Positions 53,625-63,460 of a DNA stretch of 64,000 nt are shown one piece after another. Both the position numbers and the translations under genes were made by a program. The notes beneath the pieces are model-generated. The model ran no database searches, was not told where the DNA came from, and saw only the letters and a list, made by a program, of their open reading frames with translations. Source of the DNA: Sipunculus nudus (lineage: Eukaryota > Annelida > Sipuncula > Golfingiida > Sipunculidae); assembly GCA_026874595.1 (NCBI GenBank), contig CM049310.1:82559056-82623055 (forward strand), written 5' to 3'. Each line of letters starts with the position of its first letter. The first letter of the stretch is position 1.

Positions 53625-53945
53625 CTTTTCGGTCTGTCAGAAGAATCCGCATCAACAAAAGTAAAAATATGTATACAAAAAAGGAAACCTTGATATGTCA
53701 TGACAAGCTTTAACTCAAGGATGAAAAAAGTGTTGGTCATTTGAACTTTACATCAACTTAAAAACTCAAATCCAGTCACATAATGACTGGGGGAAACTAA
53801 AATTAATCATGTGAATACTCCCAAGAATTTGGGTTTTTTATTTGATAACAACATGAGCATGACATTAAACATGAAGACTATCTCCATTTTTCTACGCTCC
53901 ATAAGCAGCAGTTACGGTTTGCCCAACTATTCGCTACACTACCCG
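53625..53945 (+). pseudogene. LINE remnant, part 2
   Basis: Continues the reverse-transcriptase C-terminal region after the LTR. Recognisable pieces are a leucine/lysine-rich TLHQLKNSNPV segment (about 53740) and VNTPKNLGFLFDNNMSMTL (about 53812). The latter corresponds to the conserved RNLGV-FD--MSM motif of CR1/L2 elements. It is followed by TISIFLRSISS. Stops and frameshifts interrupt it. The sequence leaves the LINE at about 53920-53965, where a TIR element starts. Confidence 0.8.
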
Positions 53946-54040
53946 CTGCAATAAACCACGGTTGCCGAACAGGTTTGGCCACCAGGTGATGCTGTCTCTG
54001 TGGAATTCCCCTTCGTAATATTTTACCAATCTCATTGCAG

Positions 54041-54057
54041 AAATCACCAGCACAATC
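54041..54057. repeat. SINE-A target-site duplication, left
   Basis: aaatcaccagcacaatc, repeated exactly at 54486-54502. A 17-bp duplication is typical of LINE-mobilised SINEs. Confidence 0.9.
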
Positions 54058-54485
54058 AAACCGGCTTCTGTGGCTCAGGGGTAGAGCGCAGGACTCAAAG
54101 ACCGGGAGATAGATCGTGGGTTCGAATCTCAGCCGAGGCGGTTAGGTTTTTCACTGTCGGCCTCCATCCAGGGTGAACGCTCTGTAGGCTTAATAGGAAG
54201 GCTGTGCCCCACAGCCGTGTATCACTCACATACGAGTGCGTCTTTGGGGGGTACCTCGGTGTTATGACCCAGCAATGGGGATGATTAAACACCCGGAACC
54301 CGCAGGTGTGGTAGACACCGGCCTGGGTGACACCAGGTTACAAAAAAATTGATAGGAAGCGAGTGCTACCGCCCTGTCAAGTAGTCCCAAACCGAAATGG
54401 AAACTCTGCAGATGTACATACTTAGGTTAAGAATTAGATAAGTCAGCATTAAAAAAATGGAGGCGGTTACCTCCACCAAAAAAAA
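54058..54485 (+). mobile_element. SINE-A, full length, best reference copy
   Basis: 428 bp. The tRNA-derived head starts ggcttctgtggctcaggggt, with A box tggctcaggggt (54071-54082) and B box ggttcgaatct (54119-54129), 48 bp apart. The body has ccagggtgaacgctctgtag, gtgtatcactcacatacgag and ggcctgggtgacaccagg. The tail has aagtagtcccaaaccg, ctgcagatgtacata, atggaggcggttacctcc and a terminal A run. It is flanked by a perfect 17-bp duplication. Pol III transcription and LINE-driven movement are inferred from family knowledge; the partner LINE is not identified. Confidence 0.9.
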
Positions 54486-54502
54486 AAATCACCAGCACAA
54501 TC
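54486..54502. repeat. SINE-A target-site duplication, right
   Basis: Exact match to 54041-54057, directly after the A-rich tail. Confidence 0.9.
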
Positions 54503-54725
54503 GGATGTTCTCTAAGCTACCGGTCACTTTCATACCCTTTACAGTGCGGTGGAAAGCCCTTGGTAGCACATACTTTTTTCCAACCCCGTTGGAATACAAA
54601 ACTTCCAAATCGTCAACTTTCAACACAGTCACTTTACTGACTTGCTTGTGTGGCCTGAGGTCAGTTATCCCCCACGCTCTGCATATTTCCTTTCTTGCAG
54701 TACACGTGCTACACAAGTTCACCAC
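54489..54725 (-). CDS. Unassigned open frame inside the TIR element
   Basis: 78 codons, hydrophilic, Lys/Val-rich with four cysteines near the start region (LCSTC, EIC) and a final LCW. It begins with GTG unless the overlapping upstream ATGGCTGCG (about 54727-54735, minus strand), which has a good Kozak context but another frame, is used with a frameshift. Two inverted CCAAT words lie upstream. No family recognised. It could be a captured host exon or chance. Confidence 0.25.
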   Translation of the reverse strand: MVNLCSTCTARKEICRAWGITDLRPHKQVSKVTVLKVDDLEVLYSNGVGKKYVLPRAFHRTVKGMKVTGSLENIRLCW

Positions 54726-54929
54726 GCAGCCATGTTTGTTTACACGTTAAGCCAATCAGATTTCTTCTACCAGTTCTTCAGATGTGTTTAAACGCAGAGC
54801 CAATCAGATTTACTCTATCCAGCGGAAACTGACTGGGTGTTGCCAAACCTGAAGAATCCTGCTAATTCTCACAGCGTGTGAGTGGAAGGTCACCAGGAAG
54901 TCACGCGCTGTGTTGAGAGCGTACCCTTT

Positions 54930-55485
54930 TCCAACTAAAGAACATTTATGATATCCAAAAATACCCTACTATCTAAACCCGCCACAGCGCCTCTAGGGCA
55001 TGCCTTCATCTCATATAAGATAGATTACTCTGACAGCCTACTATATGGATAACCTGCTATATTCAAATTCAGAAACGTGTGTAGAACGCTGGGCTAGGCC
55101 TGTGCTTTGGATGAAGAAGTACGAACACACACTACTCCTGCACTTGTTTGGCTACTTTGATTAGTCATCCAGTATGTTTAAACTTCTACTGCTCACTTAT
55201 AAGTCATTACATGATTTGACCCCAAATTATCCGTGTGAACTGTTGAAAATACAGATGCCTGTACGATCATTTTGATTACAATCTTCCACAAAATTATTTA
55301 CGCCACGATCAAGGCTTTGGACCTGTAGTGATCGCGTTTTTGCAGCTGCTGCACCAAAACTATAGTATTCTATTCCTGATATTCGTAGAGCAAACACCAT
55401 TACGACATTTTAAAAAAGTTTATCCGCCGATTGTATTCGGATATTCTTTTTAGCATTGATTTCTGATCTTGGTATACATTGATAT
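54930..55485 (+). pseudogene. LINE remnant, part 3 (C-terminus and 3' end)
   Basis: Recognisable blocks: KNIYDIQKYPTI, HAFISYKIDYSDSLLYG (about 54999), then from about 55168 MFKLLLLTYKSLHDLTPNYPCELLKIQMPVRSF, LFTPRSRLWTCSDRVFAAAAPKL, IPDIRRANTITTF and KFIRRLYSDILFSIDF. This is the usual C-terminal tail of CR1/L2-type reverse transcriptases. There are four or more in-frame stops and frameshifts. The final coding word falls at about 55466. No clear 3' microsatellite tail was identified. Confidence 0.85.
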
Positions 55486-55591
55486 CTACATGTAATTTAC
55501 TATGTTAACTTGTGATATAATTCTGATATAACTGTTTAGTCTCTCATTATTAATTCGAGTACAACAACAGTATGAGTTCAATATTAATATA

Positions 55592-55614
55592 AATTATTAT
55601 TATTATTATTATTA

Positions 55615-55649
<35 letters not shown>

Positions 55650-55691
55650 TTCATTATTATTATGATGATTATTATTATGATGATGATGATG

Positions 55692-55727
<36 letters not shown>

Positions 55728-55965
55728 TTATAATAATTATTTGTTTTTAATTTTTTATTATTATCATTATCATTATCTTCATTCTGTTATTTTTATATAA
55801 TTATTATTAAATTATTTATTATTATTATTATTAATATTATTATTATTATTTATATTATTTTATAATAATTATTTGTTATTACTTCATTATTATTATCATT
55901 ATCATTACCATAATTCTGTTATTATTATAAAAAATTATAATAATTATTATTACAACTATTATTAT
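55592..55965. repeat. (ATT)n microsatellite with ATG interruptions
   Basis: TTA/ATT trinucleotides to 55735, with an ATGATG block near 55661-55693, then a degenerate AT-rich continuation containing two related ttattatcattatcatta segments. Confidence 0.9.
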
Positions 55966-56004
55966 TATTAATTTCTGCGTCAGACAAATAAATATCTAGA
56001 TTTT

Positions 56005-56225
56005 GTAGCGCCTTTCGCGTACGCTCCTCACACGGCGGTTATACTCAGCAGTCGTCCAAGATCTTTTCTTCTAACCTCTGCTTTGTTTATCAAGGACTTC
56101 TGGATTACACCACCTTGGTGGGCACAGGGCCAAAAATTATAATAAGACCAATGAGAGCGTGGTATCGCATTTTGCATCCAGCTCCAAATTTCAAACATGT
56201 GAGACCGGATCTCGTTGGTCAAATT
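56005..56225 (+). repeat. REP-E dispersed repeat, copy 1
   Basis: Collinear with 63240-63460: tacgctc..cacgcggttatac, cctctgctttgt.tatcaagg, ggattacaccacc, ggtgggcacaggg, accaatgagagcgtggtat and tttgcatccagctcca. About 210 bp; class unknown. Confidence 0.65.
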
Positions 56226-56273
56226 TTTGGCCCTGTGCCAGAACCGTGGTAAATCAGACCGTGTACCGATGTG

Positions 56274-56626
56274 AAATGCTGGCTTTACTAAGTACTATGT
56301 ACACGTGCAGAATTCGGTTTCGGGTTATCAACAACTAGGTGGTATCACACGATTTTCCTGGCGTCAACTTAGCTCTATGTGAATAGCGGATTTTGGATAA
56401 GTTATCAGCCCCATTGCGAGGGGATCATAAAACTGAGAAACCCCGAAAGGGGTTGTTTGTGAGTGAAACACGAACGTGGGGCACAGGCTCCTTGTTTAAA
56501 GCCTGATGGGCACACGCCCTGGGTGTGGACCGACCGTGAAAAATCTCACCGCTCCTCGACTGAGATTTAAACTCACCGTCTCCCGCTGTTTATGCACCGT
56601 GCTGTACTCCTAGACAACAGAAGCTA
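56274..56626 (-). mobile_element. SINE-A copy, reverse
   Basis: Tail complement atgctggctttactaagtac, gtgcagaattcgg, then the gaaaccccgaaaggggttg and cgtgaaaaatctcaccgctc blocks, and gactgagatttaaactc as the decayed B-box complement. It ends with the A-box side ctgtactcctagacaacag. Confidence 0.75.
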
Positions 56627-56646
56627 ACATGCATGTTTGAATTATA

Positions 56647-56650
<4 letters not shown>

Positions 56651-56687
<37 letters not shown>
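56651..56687. repeat. (TA)n microsatellite
   Basis: Pure TA tract. Confidence 0.95.
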
Positions 56688-56689
<2 letters not shown>

Positions 56690-56699
56690 CTTAGGCGGG

Positions 56700-56840
56700 C
56701 TCTAACTGCTCTGTTATATTTACTAGCAGAGCTCTTGCAGATGACAGAACGCAACCTCCGAGCCAAGGACAGTGGCTTGCATTAATTATCATAAATATAT
56801 GTACACCCCATGTAAAGTAGATACAGTTCATTTTAATTTA
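56700..56840 (+). repeat. SINE-H-like repeat tail
   Basis: Ends with attatcataaatatatgtac and ccccatgtaaagtagata, matching 38460-38510. Confidence 0.45.
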
Positions 56841-57532
56841 ATGTATGTTGTGTTTCATCATCATATATGACTCCTTTTTTTTATTAAGATATCATTCATT
56901 TGAACAAACTACACACCCGGACCTTAACATCAAACATGTACCTATTACAAAAGGTAGAAACATTTATCGATTAATGTTTCTTTACTGCAACCATAGCGTT
57001 ACCAGGCAACCGAAAGGTTTACATTCAGCCCAATATAGGTATCTGAAAGCATTGTAGGACAGTGGAACAGTTTTTAAATACGCATTGGATTTCTGTTTCT
57101 TCGATGCCATGATTAGGAGGTGAAGAAACTGCGGAATTGACGCTACTCTCTGGTCTAAATTTTCAGTTATGAACAAATTACCCGGGGTCTCACTGAAATA
57201 AAACATAAAAACTATCGTCTCAACACTTATGGCATTGAACCCACGTCATAGGGCACCGCAGGACAAATGTGTTTCTATTAAGTTTTTATCTATTAATATA
57301 TTCTTACATTTCTACAATATTTTAGTTTTTATTTTCATTTAATCATTTTATTCTGGCTGGCAACCGTGCCCCTATTCATGTATTAAGTATTCTCTTTATT
57401 CATAAACGTACACGTATGCCACCCGTGCCAGTTGTCATACAACTTCTCATATTATGGATATAAAACAACTTTAAGATTGATTTTTGAAATAGGACTTTTT
57501 TTGCAATCCTCCTGCTTTGATGACCCGGTTGC

Positions 57533-57790
57533 TTATGACGAAAATAGCGACCGTTTGTTAGTGTCTTTGTGATCGAGTTCAGCTCTCTGGATTGGCTGGT
57601 CTCTACTGCTGGGGCTGGTGTCGGTGCGTGGCCCGCTCGTGGCTTTGAGGGTGTTGGTGCTGTAGTTTTTCTCGGTGACCGGTGCGAGTAAAATGGTGGC
57701 GACCTCTCGCGGCGTCCTACTTGGCTTGGTGGCATCACCTCCGTTGGAACCTTCAAAATCCAAAATTACGCTTAAGGAGCGCACAGGGCT
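57533..57790 (-). CDS. Possible exon fragment, family unknown
   Basis: Open for about 84 codons with an unusual share of C/G-ending codons for this AT-rich window. The translation is rich in Ser, Thr, Pro, Asp and Lys (SGPRTDTSPSSRDQ, DHKDTNKR) and looks like a disordered segment. The first codon is GTG. A ctccag just upstream on the minus strand could be a splice acceptor. A second frame on the same strand (57400-57756) overlaps and competes. No domain recognised. Confidence 0.25.
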   Translation of the reverse strand, partial: SPVRSLSVILDFEGSNGGDATKPSRTPREVATILLAPVTEKNYSTNTLKATSGPRTDTSPSSRDQPIQRAELDHKDTNKRSLFSS

Positions 57791-57904
57791 GGAGTCTTAA
57801 ATACAGCAACCTGTAGCTGCTCGATAAAGTTGAAACATCTTCAGTCAGTCAATGACTCGGCTAAGTCCTATCCAACCTCACTACTACTCCTTGTCTGCAT
57901 TAGT

Positions 57905-58400
57905 GACGGAGGACTCGAGACCACTTTTTAGGAACTCGGACTCGAGGGTCAAGCACTCGGACTTGAACTCTTACTCGGATGTAAAGACTCGAGAAACAAG
58001 CTAAATCCTTCTCGAGTCAAGTAGCAGGAGAATTCTGTCACATACTATAAAGACATTTATATACAAACATATGCAAAGACGTGCAAACTGTTAACATAAT
58101 ATTACAAAAAAGGACTGTATACCAGCCTCTAGCGCTGTATCCGGAGCCAAATGTAATAAAACATCAGGTAAACAGAATGTAAACCAACATAAATATACTT
58201 ATTGATTTTCTCAAATTTCCATTTAAATTTTTTTTCAAAAGGAGATATTTATTGGACTTTGACTTGGAGTCGGGTTCTAGATGACTCGGACTCGATGAAG
58301 GTGGACTTGGACTCGTGCCTCAAGGACTCGGACTTGGACTCGGATTTGAGGAGTTAAGGTGGACTTGGACTCGTACCTCAAGGACACGGAATTGCACTGT
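57905..58400 (+). repeat. GAGTCC-type repeat, longest copy
   Basis: Iterated ggactcggacttggactcg words at both ends (57910-58020 and 58255-58385) enclose a non-repetitive core. The same family occurs in reverse at 62450-62880 and 50838-50990. Probably a non-autonomous element whose ends are built from hexamer-like words. Confidence 0.6.
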
Positions 58401-59856
58401 AAGATATTACTTGTTGGACACTTGGACGAAACGTTTCGATTCCGCCAGTTTTGCCAAACTTTTCGTAAGAGTGCTTTTTGTCCGATGACAACAATCGTTG
58501 TCTTCAGTCATGTAGACACCCTGTTTTATCGTGTCCTTATGGTATTTTGACCTTTTATATTTCACCAAAATTAAGTAATGTCCAGCTTGCCGTTGTTTTG
58601 TGACCTGTATCCCTCCAAGTTAGAGAAGTAAACGATAGGTTTCTGATTTATTACACCAAAATGCAAACGTTTAAATCGATTATAAAGAAAAAAAATTAAT
58701 CAGCGATATGATGGTTCAATCGGGAGAATACAAGTTTGTAATCAGGGACGACCGCTTTATATTTTGTCAAGATAAATTATCTCCTTTTTTTTACTTTTTC
58801 ACTTTTTACGCTGGTAAAATAGGAAGCTCAAAGTTCATCAACAAATGTATGCATTTCCTTAAATAGATAGAGAAAGGTCATATGATATATGACTCCATCA
58901 TGATGAAACATTAGTATTTGCCCAAGTCTCATTAATCGTACGTGTTATTTAGACAATGGTATCTATTACAGCTTTACAGTTTTCTAATCTATATGTCTCA
59001 TGTTACTAGCTGCATGTAATTGTCACTTCCGCCCTAATATAAATATAATGAAACACTGTCGCCAGGTGACTGCACGCATCCCATTGCCCAAGTTGGCCGG
59101 TAAGGCAAACAATATTATATATTCATAGAAACTCTGCCCATAATTGTGATTTAGTTCTGAGAGCAAGGATAGGTCAGAAGATATCATCAGTTTTATGTGA
59201 TTGGGTTGTATCTACTGAATGGTCATACACCTTGTGGGGGAAGCGATAAAATTCTATTACCTAAAATACCAGGACTTGGACTGGTTGAGCCCCTGTAAGT
59301 TGAACTCTGTCGCGAGACTGGCTTACTGGTAGAGGCCTGCTTTATGTGACAAAATATGATATCACTGGAATCACAAATACTGATCCCTTGTACGCAATGT
59401 ACATACAGAACACTCACAGAAATGATAAGAAAATCCTCACGATGTATGACCGTATCAGCTTTGGCGGGTGAGGGAACATATCACTGCAAACCCTCTGTCA
59501 AAGCCAGATGACTTTTAACTCGACAAGTTATGGCTTGTCGGCAAAGAATTTGACTCCATGTAACAACTGCGCATCACCCGATTTGCTACAGTTTGCCAGG
59601 ACTGATGAAAAAGCCGTCTGTGTGTCATAGACAGATATAGTTTATAATCATTAGTTAAACCTAGGAGACGTCCTGCCCGCACTGGTTTCCAGCTCTGAAT
59701 TTACACATTCATTGACAGAATCTAGTGGGCGAAATAGTTAAATATGGTTAAAAAATATGCAATGAGTATGCTCTAAATATTTGTGCCTCTGAGACAAGTT
59801 CATGCCATCCTTGTTGATACTGGTCTAAACACTTCAATATAATCTCACACAAAAGG
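58401..59856. other. Unassigned sequence
   Basis: No shared repeat or gene recognised. Confidence 0.35.
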
Positions 59857-60260
59857 GAACCGGTTTCTGTGTCTCAGGGGCAGAGCACAGAATTAAAAGC
59901 CGGGAGATCGTGAGTTCAAATCTCAGCCGAGGCGATGAGATTTTTCAAGGTCGGCCCCCTCCCAGGGTTAGCGCTCTGTAGACTTAATGGGAAGACCGTC
60001 TCCAAAGGCCGTGTTACACTCACTAACCAGTGCGTCTTTCGGGGGTTCCTCGGTAGTATGCCAAAGCTATAGGAACGAGTACACACCCAGGGCCCGCAGA
60101 TGCAGTAGTCACCGGGTCTGGTTAACGCCAGGATATAAAAATGAGAGGAAGCGTCCTGTCACGTAGTCCGAAACCGGAATAGAATTCTGCAAATGTACAT
60201 ATACTTAGCTAAGTTAGCATTAAAAAATGGAGGCGGACAAAGGACAAAAACCTCCTCACA
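59857..60260 (+). mobile_element. SINE-A, nearly full length
   Basis: Head ggtttctgtgtctcaggggc (A box) and gagttcaaatctcagcc (B box with one substitution), body ccagggttagcgctctgtag, gtgttacactcactaaccag and gggtctggttaacgccagg, tail cctgtcacgtagtccg and gcattaaaaaatggaggcgg. No clear target duplication was found. Confidence 0.85.
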
Positions 60261-62449
60261 ATATTTCATAATTTTCTTTACTCAATCCGTATTTTATGCT
60301 GTTTATGATTTTGTTACGTATACAAACTGGGTTTAGAACATTAACAACTCTTTCTTTTATTTACATTAGGGCCCCTAATCTATGTATATTGCCAAAATTG
60401 CGTGTATCCTACGTAGAATGGATTCTGAACCAAGTATACAAGTTTGACAATTCATGATTATTATCAGGTTCTGTTAATCAACATAAGGAACAATTCATTT
60501 TTCGTCTGAAAATATTCCCATGATTAATTCCCTATGCTTATTCCGTTGCCGGTCCATACAATCGTCCTCCGGCGCAGTAATTGATAAAACTGGATAGTCT
60601 ATGAATGCGCTCATTCAATGACGGGGAATATTATGCAAGACTGAATAGTTCCAAATCAACAATGCTAGATGCTGCTCAATGTTCAGCGCCGACTGTACCG
60701 TAATTTTCAATTTGATTTTCAATTTAATTCTCAATTTGACAAGAAAAGAGTGCAACAAATTGAAAGAGTTTACTTTAAGCCTGCTTTCAGCTTTTTCAAT
60801 ATCAGTTTGTTTTTAGAACTAAAATGAATTTGATTTTTAACTTATTAGGAGGCAGTGTCCTGAGATGGGTAAAGAGTTAGAGAATGCAATAAAACCTGAA
60901 ATATTTGTAGTAAACAGAATGTTTTTCCTTAAAATGTAACAAATTTTGATTTTAAAATTTGACAGTTAAGACCAGTGGTCCCGGCCGTTCCACAGTGCCC
61001 AAAACAGAGGAGGTTTTTTTTTTTTAGAAGAAAAGAATGGTTGAACGAACGATGTCAGGTCGCTAAAAATACTGGCTGCGAACACATGACTCAGAAATTT
61101 ATACTCGATAAACCTAACTTGGTCGTTATACAAGCCATATGGGGGAGTGTACTGCAACGCTCACACATCCTGTTGCATTATCGTGGTACACAGCTTAACA
61201 TTAGGCTACGAGTATTGAATTTACACAAGATAATACACGTGCGCTCACAGATCAAACTGAAAATCCTATAACATTTCCTGTATCGCGCACAAGCATACTG
61301 TCGTCCAGTGTATTCATGCCCAACCATTGTACCAGGTTAAAAGTTAATATATAATTTAAGGGTCTAATAGTAACTTTCAATGACTTGTTGGTTTATTTAA
61401 AACTGAGGGGGATTCTCTAGTGCTTCTACGAGCAGAAGGTCCGAGGTTCGAATCCCATCCATTTCTACAATGGTAGAGTTGTAAAACGTTAATAGCCTTA
61501 TATAACGACATGTTAAAACTTAAAAATAAGTATTAATTCAAAGTATATAAAACCTTATATCCAGAAGGCTTAATATTAAAAACATATTTTTCTCACTGCA
61601 TGGTTGCCAACAGGCCATGGACATAAAATGACAAAAAAGGAAAAATATTGATTTTGCAGAATCTAAGTTTACTCTCGTTTACTTTGGGGAAACATTGACC
61701 CAAGGCGTACGGTTCATACTGTGGGCGTCTGTAGTGTCACTGACATAAAAACAGAGAGCGTAACCTTTTGGAGCATGCGGGAGTTTAAAAGAAATAATTA
61801 CACATCTTTGGTTTAATCCCAGACAGCCAAACGCACAGCTCATCTCCCCAGTGTGCAACCAACTGGTTGTGTGCCATTTAATTCCCTGCTGCATGTAATC
61901 CCCCGGATTTCCGTCAGCCAGTTCCTAGACGCGAACAGCGCCAATGACATTTGCTATGTAATGATCTATATGCAAGTCACACGACACACAATAGCTCCTT
62001 ACACTGAGCCAACTACGCCAGGCTATTCAGTGTCTCCGTGGTCGCGACAGTCCCCCCACCACTGAAACAGGTAAGGTTGTATTTTCTCTCATGTAATTAA
62101 ACCATAGGCACTACCATAGGATTTGTTTCATTCAAGGAGGGGTCATGTTCCTCTCACTTTTCAAATGATAGGGAGAAAATACATTTTCTCCCCCCCCCCC
62201 CCCAAGGTTCTAGGGAATAAAACACAACGGCTTTGGGATAAACCCACCATACAGTTTTTATATGTTTTCCTAATACTTTTTTTCCATTATCCATTTAATA
62301 TTGAAAAAATAAAGGATATGTTACATATTAATGGCCTAACTGAATCACCATGAATTTTAGCCTGTAGTATGTCGATAAATATACTCCAAATGAATTAAAC
62401 AAAATTAATTTTTGAAAATTAGGTGAAAATGTAAATGATGTAGTCTAGT
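60261..62449. other. Mostly unassigned sequence
   Basis: A tRNA-like word set occurs at 61395-61475. Poly-C is at 62190-62203. No gene recognised. Confidence 0.35.
61395..61475 (+). other. Isolated tRNA-like B box segment
   Basis: gaggttcgaatcccatcc at about 61441-61458 contains a perfect B box. Upstream ctctagtgcttctacgagcag is a poor A box. Neither a cloverleaf nor a known SINE body follows, so this is likely a decayed SINE head. Confidence 0.3.
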
Positions 62450-62880
62450 CCATTCTATTCGAGTCCGAGTTAAAGTCCGAGTTTCGAGTGCACTCTCTTT
62501 GAATCCAAATCATAACCAACCTTAGTCCGAGTCCAAATGAAATCTCATCATTGTAGGAAACTTGAACAGAGAAATTTAAGATTATCACGTGTGTATTTGT
62601 GTTTATTTATACACGAGCTTTTTACTTAAATGTGTAATCATAATTACCTACCGATGAAGAACTATTTGATGATATATGGCCTTTTCAGTAATATTATGTT
62701 AATAGTTCGGACATCTATATGTTCTCACAGTAGGTCCTCAATGAGCTTTTCCTTCTCTACTCGGCTCGAGATGGACTCGGCCTGAAGTTTTTACCTTCGA
62801 GTCCGAGTCAGGGACCCTCGAGTCCAATTCGGAGAACGGGTCCCTAAATATGTTGGCTGAAGTCCGGACCCCTTGAAATC
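62450..62880 (-). repeat. GAGTCC-type repeat, reverse copy
   Basis: cgagtccgag words at 62458-62545 and 62760-62870 flank a core with ctaccgatgaagaac and gatatatggcc, related to the core at 50900-50940. Confidence 0.6.
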
Positions 62881-63239
62881 ATTTGAAATATTTTTTTTTA
62901 TGGTGATCCAGATTACCTTCCAATTTTAATGGATTTTTCATGTGACGTTTCCCTTATTGTAAAAGGATATTAAAACAATATTCAGAACTTTTGGAGTAAA
63001 TTTGGTGAAGACAGACCAAGGGCGAGGTATATATATTTACCTCCTCGCCAGTGGGAGGACGTATAAACATCGAATTGCATACCCAATATAACCTATTTTT
63101 TAATTTATTCACCACACGGCCAGTTTTTACCTGTGTTAATGGAAAGCGATTTTTAAATATATAAGTAACGTTGCTTCCATATGTAAAGAAACCCAAAGAC
63201 AAGATCTTAAACATGTACTAGTATTTTGGTGTCAGGCAC

Positions 63240-63460
63240 CCGGGCAAGATCTCGACTACCCTTTTTTTAAAATACGCTCTTCACGCAGCGGTTATACACT
63301 GAAGTTATCTCACATCTCCTTTCGTGTAACCGCTGCTTTGTATAGCAAGGTTATCTGGGTTACACCACCAGGGTGGTCACAGAGCAAAGAATTGTAATCT
63401 CACCAATGACAGCGTGGTATTGCATTGTGCATCCAGCTCCATGTTTTAAACCGCTCTCGC
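63240..63460 (+). repeat. REP-E dispersed repeat, copy 2
   Basis: Collinear with 56005-56225; shares gcggttatac, gctgctttgtatagcaagg, gggttacaccacc, ggtggtcacagagc, accaatgacagcgtggtat and gtgcatccagctcca. Confidence 0.65.

Larger units (their letters stand above)
53970..54851. mobile_element. Short TIR element carrying a SINE, inserted in the LINE
   Basis: Left end caggtttggccacc and right end complement caggtttggcaacacc form an inverted repeat of about 11-12 bp. Without the SINE and one 17-bp duplication it is about 437 bp. It sits where the LINE protein motifs are interrupted. CAG-type termini recall hAT elements, but the expected 8-bp target duplication was not seen. The minus strand has two inverted CCAAT words (tctgattggct) upstream of an 78-codon open frame, so it may carry captured coding sequence. 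Confidence 0.5.

Noticed and set aside
54061-54137. A canonical tRNA gene
   Set aside because: A and B boxes are present, but acceptor ends do not pair and a SINE body with A-rich tail and target duplication follows.
54095-54292. 65-codon frame on the minus strand
   Set aside because: Lies entirely inside SINE-A; similar frames appear in other copies because of the repeat.
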